Shown: positions 1-7,027 of the stretch, one piece after another
Numbering within the stretch: position 1 is the first letter of the stretch
Layout: each line of letters opens with the position of its first letter
Source: Deltaproteobacteria bacterium RIFCSPLOWO2_02_FULL_57_26
Lineage (GTDB): Bacteria; Desulfobacterota; Binatia; UBA9968
Assembly: GCA_001798455.1 (NCBI GenBank)
Contig: MGSI01000062.1
Location: 1-23,794 of the forward strand
Reading direction: 5' to 3'
DNA length: 23,794 nt
Notes under the pieces: generated by a model
The model's database searches: none
Told to the model about the DNA's origin: nothing
What the model saw: only the letters and a program-made list of their open reading frames with translations
Translations under genes and position numbers: made by a program

Positions 1-265
1 GACGATTTCATAATTATGGGTAATCCTATAATCTTTTTAGTCGCCTAACAACAAAAATTCCGACCCGACAAACACTGCGCGATTGTCAGCCTTTGCTGCC
101 TACGGTCGGTCCGAATCAATCCCGAGTTGATCCACGGGACTACGAACTCCCTTGCCTCCCCGATTTAAAACATGGAACTCCGACGACATGTTGCTCATTT
201 CGATACGCGAAAGGCAGGCCAACCGGCTAAAAAGAATACCCAGAAACCAGTATTGTGCCCCCGGG
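1..265. other. Left-edge spacer with no supported gene
   Basis: This stretch lies downstream of the minus-strand helix-turn-helix gene that ends at 266. The first 60 bases are visibly AT-rich compared with the rest of the window. I see no convincing reading frame, tRNA cloverleaf, rRNA segment or terminator. A plus-strand open frame beginning at 172 runs into the antisense of the HTH gene and has no ribosome binding site or recognisable domain, so I treat it as chance. Confidence 0.5.
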
Positions 266-748
266 TTAGGCGGCTTCTCCTGACGCAGCCTTCGCTCTTA
301 CGAGAAGATCGACATCGCAATCCAGAACATGAAGCAAGGACAAGAGCTGATCGACAGACTTTTGGTAGTTTTTCTGATCGAGAAGACGGTAAAACTGCGT
401 GGCTGATGTTCCAAGCCGCCGGATAATCTCGCGCTTAGACAACGGACTCGCCTTGACTCGCCTCTGCGCCTCGACAGTCAGCTTATAAAGCAGCGCATCC
501 CGCAAATAGCTTGGATCCTGGTTATATTCCAGGACTTGCTCGATGTGAACCGTTCCTTCCTTGCCAGAATCAAGAACGTACGTGAAGCCTTCACGTCCCA
601 GCTCCTTGTCGATGAATACTCGGATGATTGGATCGGCGACGCTTGGCTGAGGATCGATCTTTGAGTACGGAAGCTGGAAAGTCTTCCTAGAAGTCTTCAC
701 CTCAAAAGCCTTCTTGCGGTTGTTATGTGCGACTGACCGGATCTTCAT
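266..748 (-). CDS. Helix-turn-helix protein, probable antitoxin/regulator partner of a DUF4160 protein
   Basis: This 160-residue soluble protein has two visible parts. Residues 1-80 look beta-rich, start MKIRSVAHNNRKKAFEV, and contain the segment VHIEQVLEYNQDP. Residues 103-150 form a helix-turn-helix of the XRE/HigA kind (SKREIIRRLGTSATQFYRLL). It starts inside the stop codon of the upstream DUF4160 gene (ATGA overlap at 745-748), so the two are co-transcribed and probably translationally coupled. A small first gene followed by a DNA-binding second gene, plus a palindrome at their common promoter, is the usual plan of an autoregulated toxin-antitoxin operon with the toxin first. The antitoxin role is inferred from that plan. 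The protein could instead be a plain regulator. I do not recognise a named family, although proteins with this architecture next to DUF4160 genes are familiar as uncharacterised. Confidence 0.75.
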   Translation of the reverse strand: MKIRSVAHNNRKKAFEVKTSRKTFQLPYSKIDPQPSVADPIIRVFIDKELGREGFTYVLDSGKEGTVHIEQVLEYNQDPSYLRDALLYKLTVEAQRRVKASPLSKREIIRRLGTSATQFYRLLDQKNYQKSVDQLLSLLHVLDCDVDLLVRAKAASGEAA

Positions 749-939
749 AGCAAACCCTCGGATTCCAATTCCTCGATCAACTCGCGAACTCGTCGCGTTG
801 CTTTACCTTTCATGGGGTTTTTATTGTCCAGGTCCCATTTCACGACAAGTTTTCCATCGCGATAGATATGGATGTGCCGAGGAGGGTGGTCTCCTTTCCA
901 GGTGACGAAGACATAGCCACCCCGGCGAAGCTTTCCCAC
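745..939 (-). CDS. DUF4160 domain protein, candidate toxin or effector of a two-gene module
   Basis: This small 64-residue protein begins at a GTG codon. The core, YVFVTWKGDHPPRHIHIY (residues 9-26) with clustered His18, His22 and His24, followed by a short charged strand and a helix rich in Arg/Glu, matches the DUF4160 family. Its biochemical activity is not established. There is no Shine-Dalgarno sequence ahead of the GTG. Instead the predicted promoter would start transcription at about this codon, which suggests a leaderless message. The stop codon overlaps the start of the downstream HTH gene by four bases. The gene is present as a full domain, not a fragment. The toxin role is inferred from operon layout only. 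Confidence 0.72.
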   Translation of the reverse strand: MGKLRRGGYVFVTWKGDHPPRHIHIYRDGKLVVKWDLDNKNPMKGKATRRVRELIEELESEGLL

Positions 940-945
940 GCGGGA

Positions 946-974
946 ACGTTACCGCACACGGTAACGCTTGTCAA
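946..974 (-). promoter_or_regulatory. Promoter of the DUF4160-HTH operon
   Basis: On the minus strand TTGACA (974-969) is followed after 17 bases by TAACGT (951-946). The -35 is a perfect sigma-70 box and the -10 keeps the TA...T positions. Transcription would begin near 939-940, at the GTG start codon. Confidence 0.6.
947..966. promoter_or_regulatory. Palindromic operator candidate of the DUF4160-HTH operon
   Basis: CGTTACCG-CACA-CGGTAACG is a perfect 8-bp inverted repeat with a 4-bp spacer. It fills the space between the -35 and -10 boxes and covers most of the -10. A protein bound here would block RNA polymerase. The obvious candidate ligand is the HTH protein encoded second in the operon. 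Confidence 0.6.
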
Positions 975-1044
975 TCGGACGTGTGAACTCCACCGAAAGT
1001 GAGCTGCCTGAGCGAAGCGAGGACCGCGAGCGTCGGCGCATCTA

Positions 1045-1242
1045 TTAAGTGAGCTGTTTAGGATGCGGAAAATCCCGCAGTATATCCCGCACAGCCCGGC
1101 GAACGCTTTTGAAGCAAATCCGCCACTGATATCCGTCACCTACCAGGACTACGTCAAGCCTGCTGCGCCAACGGCTTAGCTGCTCGTCTGTCAGGGTGCC
1201 GTAAACGAAAAGGTTAGAGCTAGCCGATGATCTTGTAATCAC
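1045..1242 (-). pseudogene. Remnant with a gamma-glutamylcyclotransferase-like N-terminus
   Basis: An open frame of 65 codons overlaps the last 23 bases of the hexapeptide-protein gene. Its early residues NLFVYGTLTDEQL carry the VYGTL signature that opens gamma-glutamylcyclotransferase (GGCT/AIG2-like) proteins. Those proteins usually run well over 100 residues, and nothing after about residue 25 fits the family. A second short stretch, YQWRICFK, resembles the conserved core of HigB/RelE toxins, but it is only eight residues. The frame ends where the promoter region of the DUF4160 operon begins. The simplest reading is a gene broken by rearrangement next to an accessory module. It could also be an unrelated chance frame after the GGCT segment. 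Confidence 0.45.
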
Positions 1243-1747
1243 CGCCCAGATAATTCCGGCACAACTGGATGTAAGTCAAGGAGCCCATCCGGATCCAGTT
1301 GAGGGCCTCTCCGCTGATCTCTTTTTTTACTTTGGCGGGGCTTCCCGCGGCCAGGACGCGCGGTGGAATCTTGGTATGAGGAACGACGACGCTGCCGGCG
1401 CCGATGAGGGATTCCTCTCCGATCTCCGTGTTCTCCAGGACTGTAACATTGATGCCGATAATAGCGCCGCGGCGCACGGTGCATCCCTCCATGATGGCGC
1501 CGTGGCCCACGGTGACATCCTCTTCGAGGATGGCGGGAGCTTCCCCGGAATGGATCACACAATTATCCTGGACGCTGGTGCGGGGTCCAACGACGATGGG
1601 GTTCTCGTTCTGGTCGGAGCGTAGCACCGCCCCGAACCAGATGCTCGCATCATCCTCGACGGTGACTTTGCCGATCAGCACGGCCGTGGGGGCGATAAAG
1701 GCCTTGGGGGAAATCTTGGGCCGGTGCCCCTTGTACTCGATGATCAT
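1220..1747 (-). CDS. Gamma-carbonic anhydrase-like hexapeptide-repeat protein
   Basis: This 175-residue protein has left-handed beta-helix hexapeptide repeats (IGKVTV, VGPRTSVQ, IGINVTV, IGAGSVV) and the C-terminal helix typical of the YrdA/PaaY/Cam group. The start at 1747 is chosen over an upstream in-frame ATG at 1807 because GGAGGTGA lies seven bases before it and the family begins with this kind of sequence. Two of the three zinc ligands are present: His66 (NCVIHSG) and His82 (VGHGA). The position of the third, normally in HGC, is Glu87 (MEGC). Carbonic anhydrase activity is therefore doubtful. It could bind a different metal set or serve as an acyl-binding or scaffold homologue. It lies 56 bases behind lhgO and is probably in the same transcript. 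Confidence 0.9.
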   Translation of the reverse strand: MIIEYKGHRPKISPKAFIAPTAVLIGKVTVEDDASIWFGAVLRSDQNENPIVVGPRTSVQDNCVIHSGEAPAILEEDVTVGHGAIMEGCTVRRGAIIGINVTVLENTEIGEESLIGAGSVVVPHTKIPPRVLAAGSPAKVKKEISGEALNWIRMGSLTYIQLCRNYLGGDYKIIG

Positions 1748-1803
1748 GGATAATTCACCTCCGCCGCGGTTTCGCATCAGGCTAGTTAATGGCGGAAGGG
1801 AAA

Positions 1804-3042
1804 TCAAGCCGTGAGAGAAAATGCCGCCTGCGCCATCTCGACGATTTTCTTCCCGATGGCGAGTGACGCGGTGGCTCCCGGTGAAGGCGCATTGAGCACG
1901 TGGATGGCATTGCCGATCCGCCGGATGACGAAATCATCCACGAGGGCGCCTGCCGGCGACACCGCCTGGGCGCGGACCCCGGCGCCGCTTGGGATGAAAT
2001 CATCGACCCGGACTTCGGGGACAAGCCGTTGGAGCGCCTTGACGAAGGCCCGCTTGCTGACGGACCGGACCATCTCTTCCACGCCCATACGCCAGTAACG
2101 TATGCTCAGGAGCCAGAAGCCCCTGTACGAGAAGACCTGGAGGATGTGCGCGGGATCGATGTCCGACTTGCGGTAGCCTTCGCGTGCCAACGCGAGCACC
2201 GCGTTCGGCCCCACTTCGACTTCACCCTTTACCGTCCGAGTGAAGTGCGCTCCCAGGAACGGGAATCTCGGGTCCGGCACGGGGTAAATGAGGCCTCGCG
2301 CCAGGAAGCGCCGCTTGGGCACGAGTCGGTAGTACTCTCCCCTAAAGGGAATGATCCGCAAATCAGCCCCCGTGCTCGGCGTCGCATGCTGGGTTCCGGC
2401 CATCAGCCGCGCCAATTTATCGGAGAAAAGTCCCGCACAGTTAATCAAGTACCGCGAGTGAAATTCCCCTTCCGAGGCCTCGATCACGAGCCCATCGTTT
2501 CGCGGCACGATCTTTTTGACTTCTTGCGACGTGCGAATCTCTCCTCCCAAGCTCTGAAATCTTGCGGCGTAAGCCTGGGCGACTTGCTTGAAGTCGATGA
2601 TTCCGGTCGTCGGCGCGTAGAGGGCTCGGATGCCGGTGGCATGCGGTTCGATCTCTCTCAGCCGTTCGGGCCCGATCAGTTCCAATCCCTGGACCCCGTT
2701 GGCAGTGCCCTGCCGCAGGAGTTCTTCTAGGCGCGCCACCTCATTGGGTTGTGTCGCCACGATGACTTTTCCGCAGAGCTCATAGGGTATCCCGTTTCCA
2801 TCGCAGAATTCGAGCAACGCCCTTCTTCCCGCCACGCACGTCTCGGCCTTTACCGATCCCGGCTTGTAATAGATGCCCGAGTGGATGACCCCGCTATTGT
2901 GCCCGGTTTGATGCCGGGCGAGTTCGCGCTCCTTCTCGAGGACGAGCAACTTCCGGCGCGGATGTTTTTCTGCGAGCTTCAGGGCAGTGGCCAAGCCGAC
3001 GATGCCGCCGCCGACTACGGTGAGATCCCATTTCGAAGCCAT
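1804..3042 (-). CDS. lhgO: L-2-hydroxyglutarate oxidase/dehydrogenase
   Basis: This is a 412-residue FAD enzyme of the DAO family. It oxidises L-2-hydroxyglutarate to 2-oxoglutarate and passes electrons to oxygen or the quinone pool at the inner membrane face. The N-terminal dinucleotide-binding motif VVGGGIVG (9-16) is followed by the family-specific HQTGHNSGVIHSGIYY, which contacts the flavin and substrate. Further diagnostic segments are LIYPVPDPRFPFLGAHFTR and, near the C-terminus, SPGATASLAIG. Length is normal for YgaF/LhgO. The ribosome binding site ahead of the ATG is weak. The gene downstream is the hexapeptide protein. Upstream is a 239-bp spacer with a repeat element, so this gene probably has its own promoter, though I could not locate it. 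Confidence 0.93.
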   Translation of the reverse strand: MASKWDLTVVGGGIVGLATALKLAEKHPRRKLLVLEKERELARHQTGHNSGVIHSGIYYKPGSVKAETCVAGRRALLEFCDGNGIPYELCGKVIVATQPNEVARLEELLRQGTANGVQGLELIGPERLREIEPHATGIRALYAPTTGIIDFKQVAQAYAARFQSLGGEIRTSQEVKKIVPRNDGLVIEASEGEFHSRYLINCAGLFSDKLARLMAGTQHATPSTGADLRIIPFRGEYYRLVPKRRFLARGLIYPVPDPRFPFLGAHFTRTVKGEVEVGPNAVLALAREGYRKSDIDPAHILQVFSYRGFWLLSIRYWRMGVEEMVRSVSKRAFVKALQRLVPEVRVDDFIPSGAGVRAQAVSPAGALVDDFVIRRIGNAIHVLNAPSPGATASLAIGKKIVEMAQAAFSLTA

Positions 3043-3281
3043 CGCTCGTTCAAGTAGGGCCTTCGGACCGGTGAGAAAAAGCCTCTATATCACGGCTTAA
3101 ACGATTTAAACGGCTTGAACTGTTCCCGTGGTTCAAAACGTTCAAACGGTTCAAGATGCTTCACGGCCGGCCTGCTTACCCTTTGCGCCATGGGACCATC
3201 GGTCCCTCGCGGCTTGGTTTCGGACCTAGTGCATGTTGGGACACATACCGGTCAACCCATACTGTGGCTGTTGGCGCAGAG
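3043..3281. other. Spacer between the alcohol dehydrogenase and lhgO
   Basis: No gene is supported here. The spacer holds a degenerate 9-bp repeat element (3094-3155) and a short perfect hairpin, GGGACC-ATC-GGTCCC (3192-3206), which has no T-run on either strand and so is at best a weak terminator for the alcohol dehydrogenase transcript. Short plus-strand open frames have no ribosome binding sites and match nothing recognisable. Confidence 0.5.
3094..3155. repeat. Opposed arrays of a degenerate 9-bp repeat
   Basis: The left half reads as units CTTAAACGA, TTTAAACGG, CTTGAACTG on the plus strand. The right half, read on the minus strand, gives CTTGAACCG, TTTGAACG, TTTTGAACC. The two arrays face each other across a short centre (TGTTCCCGTGG), so the element can fold into an imperfect hairpin. 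CTTGAAC (3114-3120) and GTTCAAG (3149-3155) are an exact inverted pair. Confidence 0.6.
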
Positions 3282-4316
3282 TCAAGAGCCTTTTACCTCT
3301 GCGCCGGTTTCCGGCAAGTCGATGGCTATGATTCCACAACCGCGGATCCGGCTATGCTTTAACTGTCTCAGGGCAAAATTCACTTGGGAAAACGGAAAAA
3401 CCTGGACATCAGCGCGCAGCGGAACCTCGGGAGCCAGCGCGAGCAGCTCCTCGGCATCCCTCCGCGTGGCGTTGGCAACGCTTTGGAGCCCGCGCTCGTG
3501 ATAGAGCAGAGCGGAATAGTCGATCTCGGGGATCGGCGTCATGGTGATCCCCGCCAGGATCACCTTGCCACCACGATCCAAGACCCGCAACGCTTCGAGG
3601 GCCAACTTGCCCGCAGGCGCGAAAATAATCGCGGCCTGAAGCCTCTGGGCTGGTGTATCTTCCGCGCGCCCCACCCACGCGGCGCCCAATGCCCGCGCGT
3701 GGTCCTGGTGCTCGGCGCTGCGGGTGAATACATACACCTCGCACTGCCGATGGCGCGCGATCTGAATGACCAGATGAGCCGAAGCGCCAAAGCCGTAAAG
3801 CCCGAGCCGCTCGCCCCCGCGAAGGCCCGCCATTTTGAACGCGCGGTATCCGATCACACCGGCGCAGAGAAGGGGGGCGGCTTGGAAATCCGAGAAGCCC
3901 TGGGGTAAAAAATAGGCGAAGTCCTCATCGACGAGCGTGAATTCGGCGTATCCTCCGTCCGCCTGGAGTCCCGTGAACTGGGCCGTGTCGCAGAGGTTCT
4001 CGTTGCCGCTGCGGCAGTACAAGCACTCCCCGCAGGCGTGGTGCAGCCAGGCCACCCCCACCCGGTCACCTTCCCTAAATCGCCTCGCTTCGGGACCGCA
4101 GGCGTCGACGACACCGACGATCTGATGGCCCGGGACGATGGGTAACTTGGGCAGGGGTATCTCGCCTTCGACCGTGTGCAAATCGGTATGGCAGACGGCG
4201 CAGGCGCGCACGCGGATGCGGATCTCGCGCCCGCGAGGGGCCGGAGCGGTGATCTGGTCGAGGAGCAGCGGCTCCTCCTCGACCGGTCTGGGGGCGTGGA
4301 GCAGTGCGGCGAGCAT
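3282..4316 (-). CDS. Zinc-dependent alcohol dehydrogenase (MDR superfamily)
   Basis: This 344-residue cytoplasmic medium-chain dehydrogenase probably oxidises alcohols or reduces aldehydes with NAD(P). The catalytic zinc ligands are visible as Cys42 (AVCHTDLH), His64 (VPGHQIVG) and Cys151 (LLCAGVIGY). The structural zinc site is complete with Cys95, Cys98, Cys101 and Cys109. The nucleotide-binding glycine motif is GFGASA (175-180). The sequence fits the AdhA/CAD2-like zinc-binding alcohol dehydrogenase group. The substrate cannot be read from the sequence. The ATG at 4316 is 27 bases behind the mlaC stop. It has no close ribosome binding site, only GGAG about 20 bases upstream, so translation may depend on mlaC. 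Nothing in its chemistry explains the pairing with Mla genes. Confidence 0.9.
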   Translation of the reverse strand: MLAALLHAPRPVEEEPLLLDQITAPAPRGREIRIRVRACAVCHTDLHTVEGEIPLPKLPIVPGHQIVGVVDACGPEARRFREGDRVGVAWLHHACGECLYCRSGNENLCDTAQFTGLQADGGYAEFTLVDEDFAYFLPQGFSDFQAAPLLCAGVIGYRAFKMAGLRGGERLGLYGFGASAHLVIQIARHRQCEVYVFTRSAEHQDHARALGAAWVGRAEDTPAQRLQAAIIFAPAGKLALEALRVLDRGGKVILAGITMTPIPEIDYSALLYHERGLQSVANATRRDAEELLALAPEVPLRADVQVFPFSQVNFALRQLKHSRIRGCGIIAIDLPETGAEVKGS

Positions 4317-4343
4317 GCGGGACGCGTAGCGGTTGAGCTCCGC

Positions 4344-4967
4344 TTATCTCTTCCTGTCGGCGGACTCGATCTGCTTTTCTTTCATTCGGCGCACGAGCTC
4401 TTCGTAGGAGTCATGGGTGATCACGCGGTTGAACTGGGAGCGGTAGTTGTTGACCAGGCTGATGTTTTCAATCACGACGTCGTAGACCTTCCATTGTCCG
4501 TTGACGAGACTGGTCTTGTAAAGAATAGTAAATTGCTCGCCTTTCTGCGTGACAATGCGGCTCTCGACGTCGGCATAGCTTCCGTCTAAGGTTTCCCGCG
4601 GATATCGGAAGGTTTCATCGTGGTAGGATTCAATCCTATCGGTGTAAGCCTTTTCCAGGAGGGAGGTGAAAAGCTCCACGAACTCCTCCTGCTCTTTGGG
4701 CGTGCGTTTACGCCAGTGGCTTCCCAGAGAGCGCTTGGCCATTTCGGAGAAGTCAAATTGGGCATAAAGAATCTGCCTCAGTTTCTCCCGCCGCTCCTGG
4801 GTCTTGGCCTCGGACTTAAGCCGGGGGTCTTGGAGGACCGTCAGAGCCTTGTCCACGGTAGCCCGGATCTGATCCGTGGGCGCCCCGGCGCTCAAAGGGG
4901 GAGAGAAGAGGAAAAGGAAACAAAAGCCAAACAGCAAGGCTTGGATGCGTGTATATCTGTTCATCAT
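4344..4967 (-). CDS. mlaC: Periplasmic phospholipid-binding protein MlaC
   Basis: This 207-residue exported protein shuttles phospholipid between the outer membrane and the inner-membrane MlaFED complex. A signal peptide is clear: Arg near the N-terminus, the hydrophobic core ALLFGFCFLFLFSPPL and a likely cut after LSAGA. The mature part has the MlaC/Ttg2D pattern with FDFSEMAKRSLGSHWRKR, then the beta strands FTILYKTSLVNGQWKVYDVVIE and ISLVNNYRSQF. Length is normal. The start overlaps the mlaD stop (ATGA, 4964-4967), so the two are coupled. A second ATG one codon later is also possible. No mlaA or mlaB is next to the cluster. Confidence 0.95.
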   Translation of the reverse strand: MMNRYTRIQALLFGFCFLFLFSPPLSAGAPTDQIRATVDKALTVLQDPRLKSEAKTQERREKLRQILYAQFDFSEMAKRSLGSHWRKRTPKEQEEFVELFTSLLEKAYTDRIESYHDETFRYPRETLDGSYADVESRIVTQKGEQFTILYKTSLVNGQWKVYDVVIENISLVNNYRSQFNRVITHDSYEELVRRMKEKQIESADRKR

Positions 4968-5425
4968 TTTTGCGCGCTTTTCGGTGCTAGGTCTCCTCCG
5001 ACAAGTTTTCCTATCAATTCGTTAATATCGGGTGGCGACTCGGTATCCCGGATCTTCCCGCCGGAGCCGAGCAGTCGATCCGAAGCCCCAGGGGAGATCA
5101 GGACGAATTTATCCCCGATGAGACCTCGCGCCCGTATCGAGGCGATGACGTCCTCTTGCAGTTTGATCCGATCCTCGACTCTGAGCCCCAGCCGAGCGCT
5201 GTCGTCCGCCAAACCGATCGATTCGACCTTGCCTACCTTGACGCCCGCAATTTCGACCGGGTCGCCGAGCTTGAGGCCAGCAACGGAGGCGAAATCGGCG
5301 TAAACCACGTAGCCCTGGTTCCCGAGCAGCTCCAGTTTTCCCAGTCGGACCGCCAGGTAGGCCAGGCAAATGACGCCGACGAGGACGAAGATGCCGACGA
5401 GGATTTCCGTGCGTGTCTGGGTCAC
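4964..5425 (-). CDS. mlaD: MCE-domain lipid transport protein MlaD
   Basis: This 153-residue inner-membrane protein has one N-terminal transmembrane helix (about residues 8-28, ILVGIFVLVGVICLAYLAV) and a periplasmic MCE domain (about 38-115) with FASVAGLKLGDPVEIAGVKVG, the usual MCE core. MlaD forms a hexameric ring through which lipid passes. It is a little shorter than the E. coli protein, mainly in the C-terminal tail. The start is GTG, with AGGAG nine bases upstream inside the end of mlaF. It is the third gene of the mla operon. Confidence 0.94.
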   Translation of the reverse strand: MTQTRTEILVGIFVLVGVICLAYLAVRLGKLELLGNQGYVVYADFASVAGLKLGDPVEIAGVKVGKVESIGLADDSARLGLRVEDRIKLQEDVIASIRARGLIGDKFVLISPGASDRLLGSGGKIRDTESPPDINELIGKLVGGDLAPKSAQK

Positions 5426-5437
5426 CGATGGAATCTC

Positions 5438-6184
5438 CTATAGAACCTGAATGGGCCCCTCCGTCTCGCCCCTGATAAACTGCTGCACAACGGGATTTGG
5501 GGAACTCTGAAACTCCTTCGTGGGTTTCAACTCTTCGATGATGCCGTTCGCCAGTATAGCGACATAGTCCGAAATTTCAAAGACTTGGGGAATGGTATGG
5601 CTTACCACGACTCCGGTGAAACCGAAAGTCTGTTGGGTCCGGACGATGAGCTGATGAATGCTGGTCGCCAAGACCGGATCGAGCCCGGTGGTCGGCTCGT
5701 CGAAAAGGACGATCTCCGGGTCCATGACCAGGGCGCGGGCCAGCCCGGCCCGTTTTTTCATGCCGCCGCTGAGTTCCGCCGGGTACTTGTATCCCATTCC
5801 CTCCAGGCCCACCTGCTCCAGGCGCTCTTCCACCTTGTGACGAATTTGGGTTTCACTGGTCTTGGTCTTTTCCCGCAACGGAAAGGCCACGTTGTCGAAG
5901 ATCGTCATCGAGTCGAGCAGAGCGGCTCCCTGAAAAAGGACGCCAAAGCGGCCTCGCATCTCGTACAGCTCTTTTTGCCGCAGTTGGGTGATGTCCACGC
6001 TATCAACGAGAACATGCCCCCGGTCCGGCAGAAGGAGCGCGTTGAGATGCTTGAGGAGAACGGTCTTGCCGCAGCCGCTGGTGCCGACGATGGTCGTGAT
6101 CTTTCCCGTAACGAATTCCATGTTCACTCCCTTGAGCACCTGCTGGTTCCCGAAGCTCTTGTAAAGATCAACCACCCGTATCAT
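5438..6184 (-). CDS. mlaF: Mla ABC transporter ATP-binding protein MlaF
   Basis: This 248-residue ABC ATPase powers lipid movement through MlaE/MlaD. All motifs are intact: Walker A GTSGCGKT (34-41), the Q-loop in GVLFQGAALLDSMT, signature LSGGMKKRAGLARAL (138-152), Walker B IVLFDEPTTGLDP (158-170) and the H-loop His196 (VVSHT). The LSGGM(K/R)KR form of the signature and GAALLDS after the Q-loop are typical of the MCE-associated subfamily, which separates it from generic importers. It lies 34 bases after mlaE and 12 bases before mlaD. Confidence 0.96.
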   Translation of the reverse strand: MIRVVDLYKSFGNQQVLKGVNMEFVTGKITTIVGTSGCGKTVLLKHLNALLLPDRGHVLVDSVDITQLRQKELYEMRGRFGVLFQGAALLDSMTIFDNVAFPLREKTKTSETQIRHKVEERLEQVGLEGMGYKYPAELSGGMKKRAGLARALVMDPEIVLFDEPTTGLDPVLATSIHQLIVRTQQTFGFTGVVVSHTIPQVFEISDYVAILANGIIEELKPTKEFQSSPNPVVQQFIRGETEGPIQVL

Positions 6185-6218
6185 GTCACCACGCCAACAA
6201 ACGGTTCGGTTTACTTCG

Positions 6219-6989
6219 TCAGAGCATTATCGCGGTCAGGAAATAGTCCCATACCAGGATGAAGACGAAGGAAAGGACGACGGACTCCGTGGTCGCTTGG
6301 CTTACCCCGGTCGCCATCGGCGGGGCATGAAATCCTTTATAACAGCAGACCCAGGTGATGATGAGGCCGAAGCTCACCGATTTTATCAACCCGCTGTAAA
6401 CATCGTGGAAGACCACGCTGCTCTCCATGCCCGAAAAATAGCTGCCCGAGCTCACCCCAAGAAGCCCCACGCCGACCAGGTAGGCGCCGTAAATGCCGAC
6501 GACGTCGAAGATGGCGGTGAGCAGCGGCATGGCGATCAGGCTCGCGATGATCCGGGGCGATACCAGGTACTTGATGGGATTGATGGCCATCGAGTAGAGG
6601 GCGTCGATCTGCTCTGTTGCCCTCATCGTGCCCAGCTCTGCGGCCATCGCCGAGCCGGTTCTTCCAGTCACCATAAAGGCGGAAAGCACGGGCCCGAGTT
6701 CCCGCAGGAGCCCCAGGGCCGTGGCCGAGCCGAGCCAGCTTTCGGCGTTGAACTTTCTCAGGCTATAATAACCTTGGAATCCCATGACCATTCCAGTAAA
6801 AAAGCCGGAGAGGACCACGACCGAGAGCGAATCGACGCCGATGGTTTTGATGTGGTAGAGGATGAGGCGGATTTTCGCTGGTGGACGGAACGACAAGGCC
6901 AGGGCGGAGAGGAGAAACAGGAACATCCTCCCCATGGCGGCAAGATGAGACAGCGTATAGCGGCCGATGCGACTCAGGAAAAGGAGCAT
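6219..6989 (-). CDS. mlaE: Mla ABC transporter permease MlaE
   Basis: This 256-residue inner-membrane permease is the first gene of the mla operon. Several hydrophobic helices are visible, including VVVLSGFFTGMVMGFQGYYS, GPVLSAFMVTGRTGSAMAAE and IIASLIAMPLLTAIFDVVGI. The segment ELGPVLSAFMVTGRTGSAMAAELGTM and the following EQIDAL are hallmarks of the MlaE/YrbE family. Length is normal. The ATG at 6989 has no strong Shine-Dalgarno. It is divergent from the tRNA methyltransferase gene across a 70-bp spacer that holds a likely promoter. Confidence 0.95.
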   Translation of the reverse strand: MLLFLSRIGRYTLSHLAAMGRMFLFLLSALALSFRPPAKIRLILYHIKTIGVDSLSVVVLSGFFTGMVMGFQGYYSLRKFNAESWLGSATALGLLRELGPVLSAFMVTGRTGSAMAAELGTMRATEQIDALYSMAINPIKYLVSPRIIASLIAMPLLTAIFDVVGIYGAYLVGVGLLGVSSGSYFSGMESSVVFHDVYSGLIKSVSFGLIITWVCCYKGFHAPPMATGVSQATTESVVLSFVFILVWDYFLTAIML

Positions 6990-7027
6990 GATCCGGGTTG
7001 CGAGATAATCGTTACGGGCTTCACGCT

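Noticed and set aside
100..265. Possible tRNA or tmRNA fragment
   Set aside because: Some short stems such as GGGA/TCCC can be drawn, but no cloverleaf, T-loop or CCA end is present.
997..1056. Direct repeat AAGTGAGCTG (997-1006 and 1047-1056) as attachment sites
   Set aside because: Ten bases spaced 50 apart near a broken gene is suggestive, but no integrase or further matching flank supports it. It may be chance.
1900..2730. 276-codon plus-strand open frame opposite lhgO
   Set aside because: Shadow of a well-supported FAD enzyme gene, with no supporting signal.
3192..3206. GGGACC-ATC-GGTCCC hairpin as an intrinsic terminator
   Set aside because: The stem is perfect, but neither strand has a T-run after it. 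It is kept only as a remark on the spacer.
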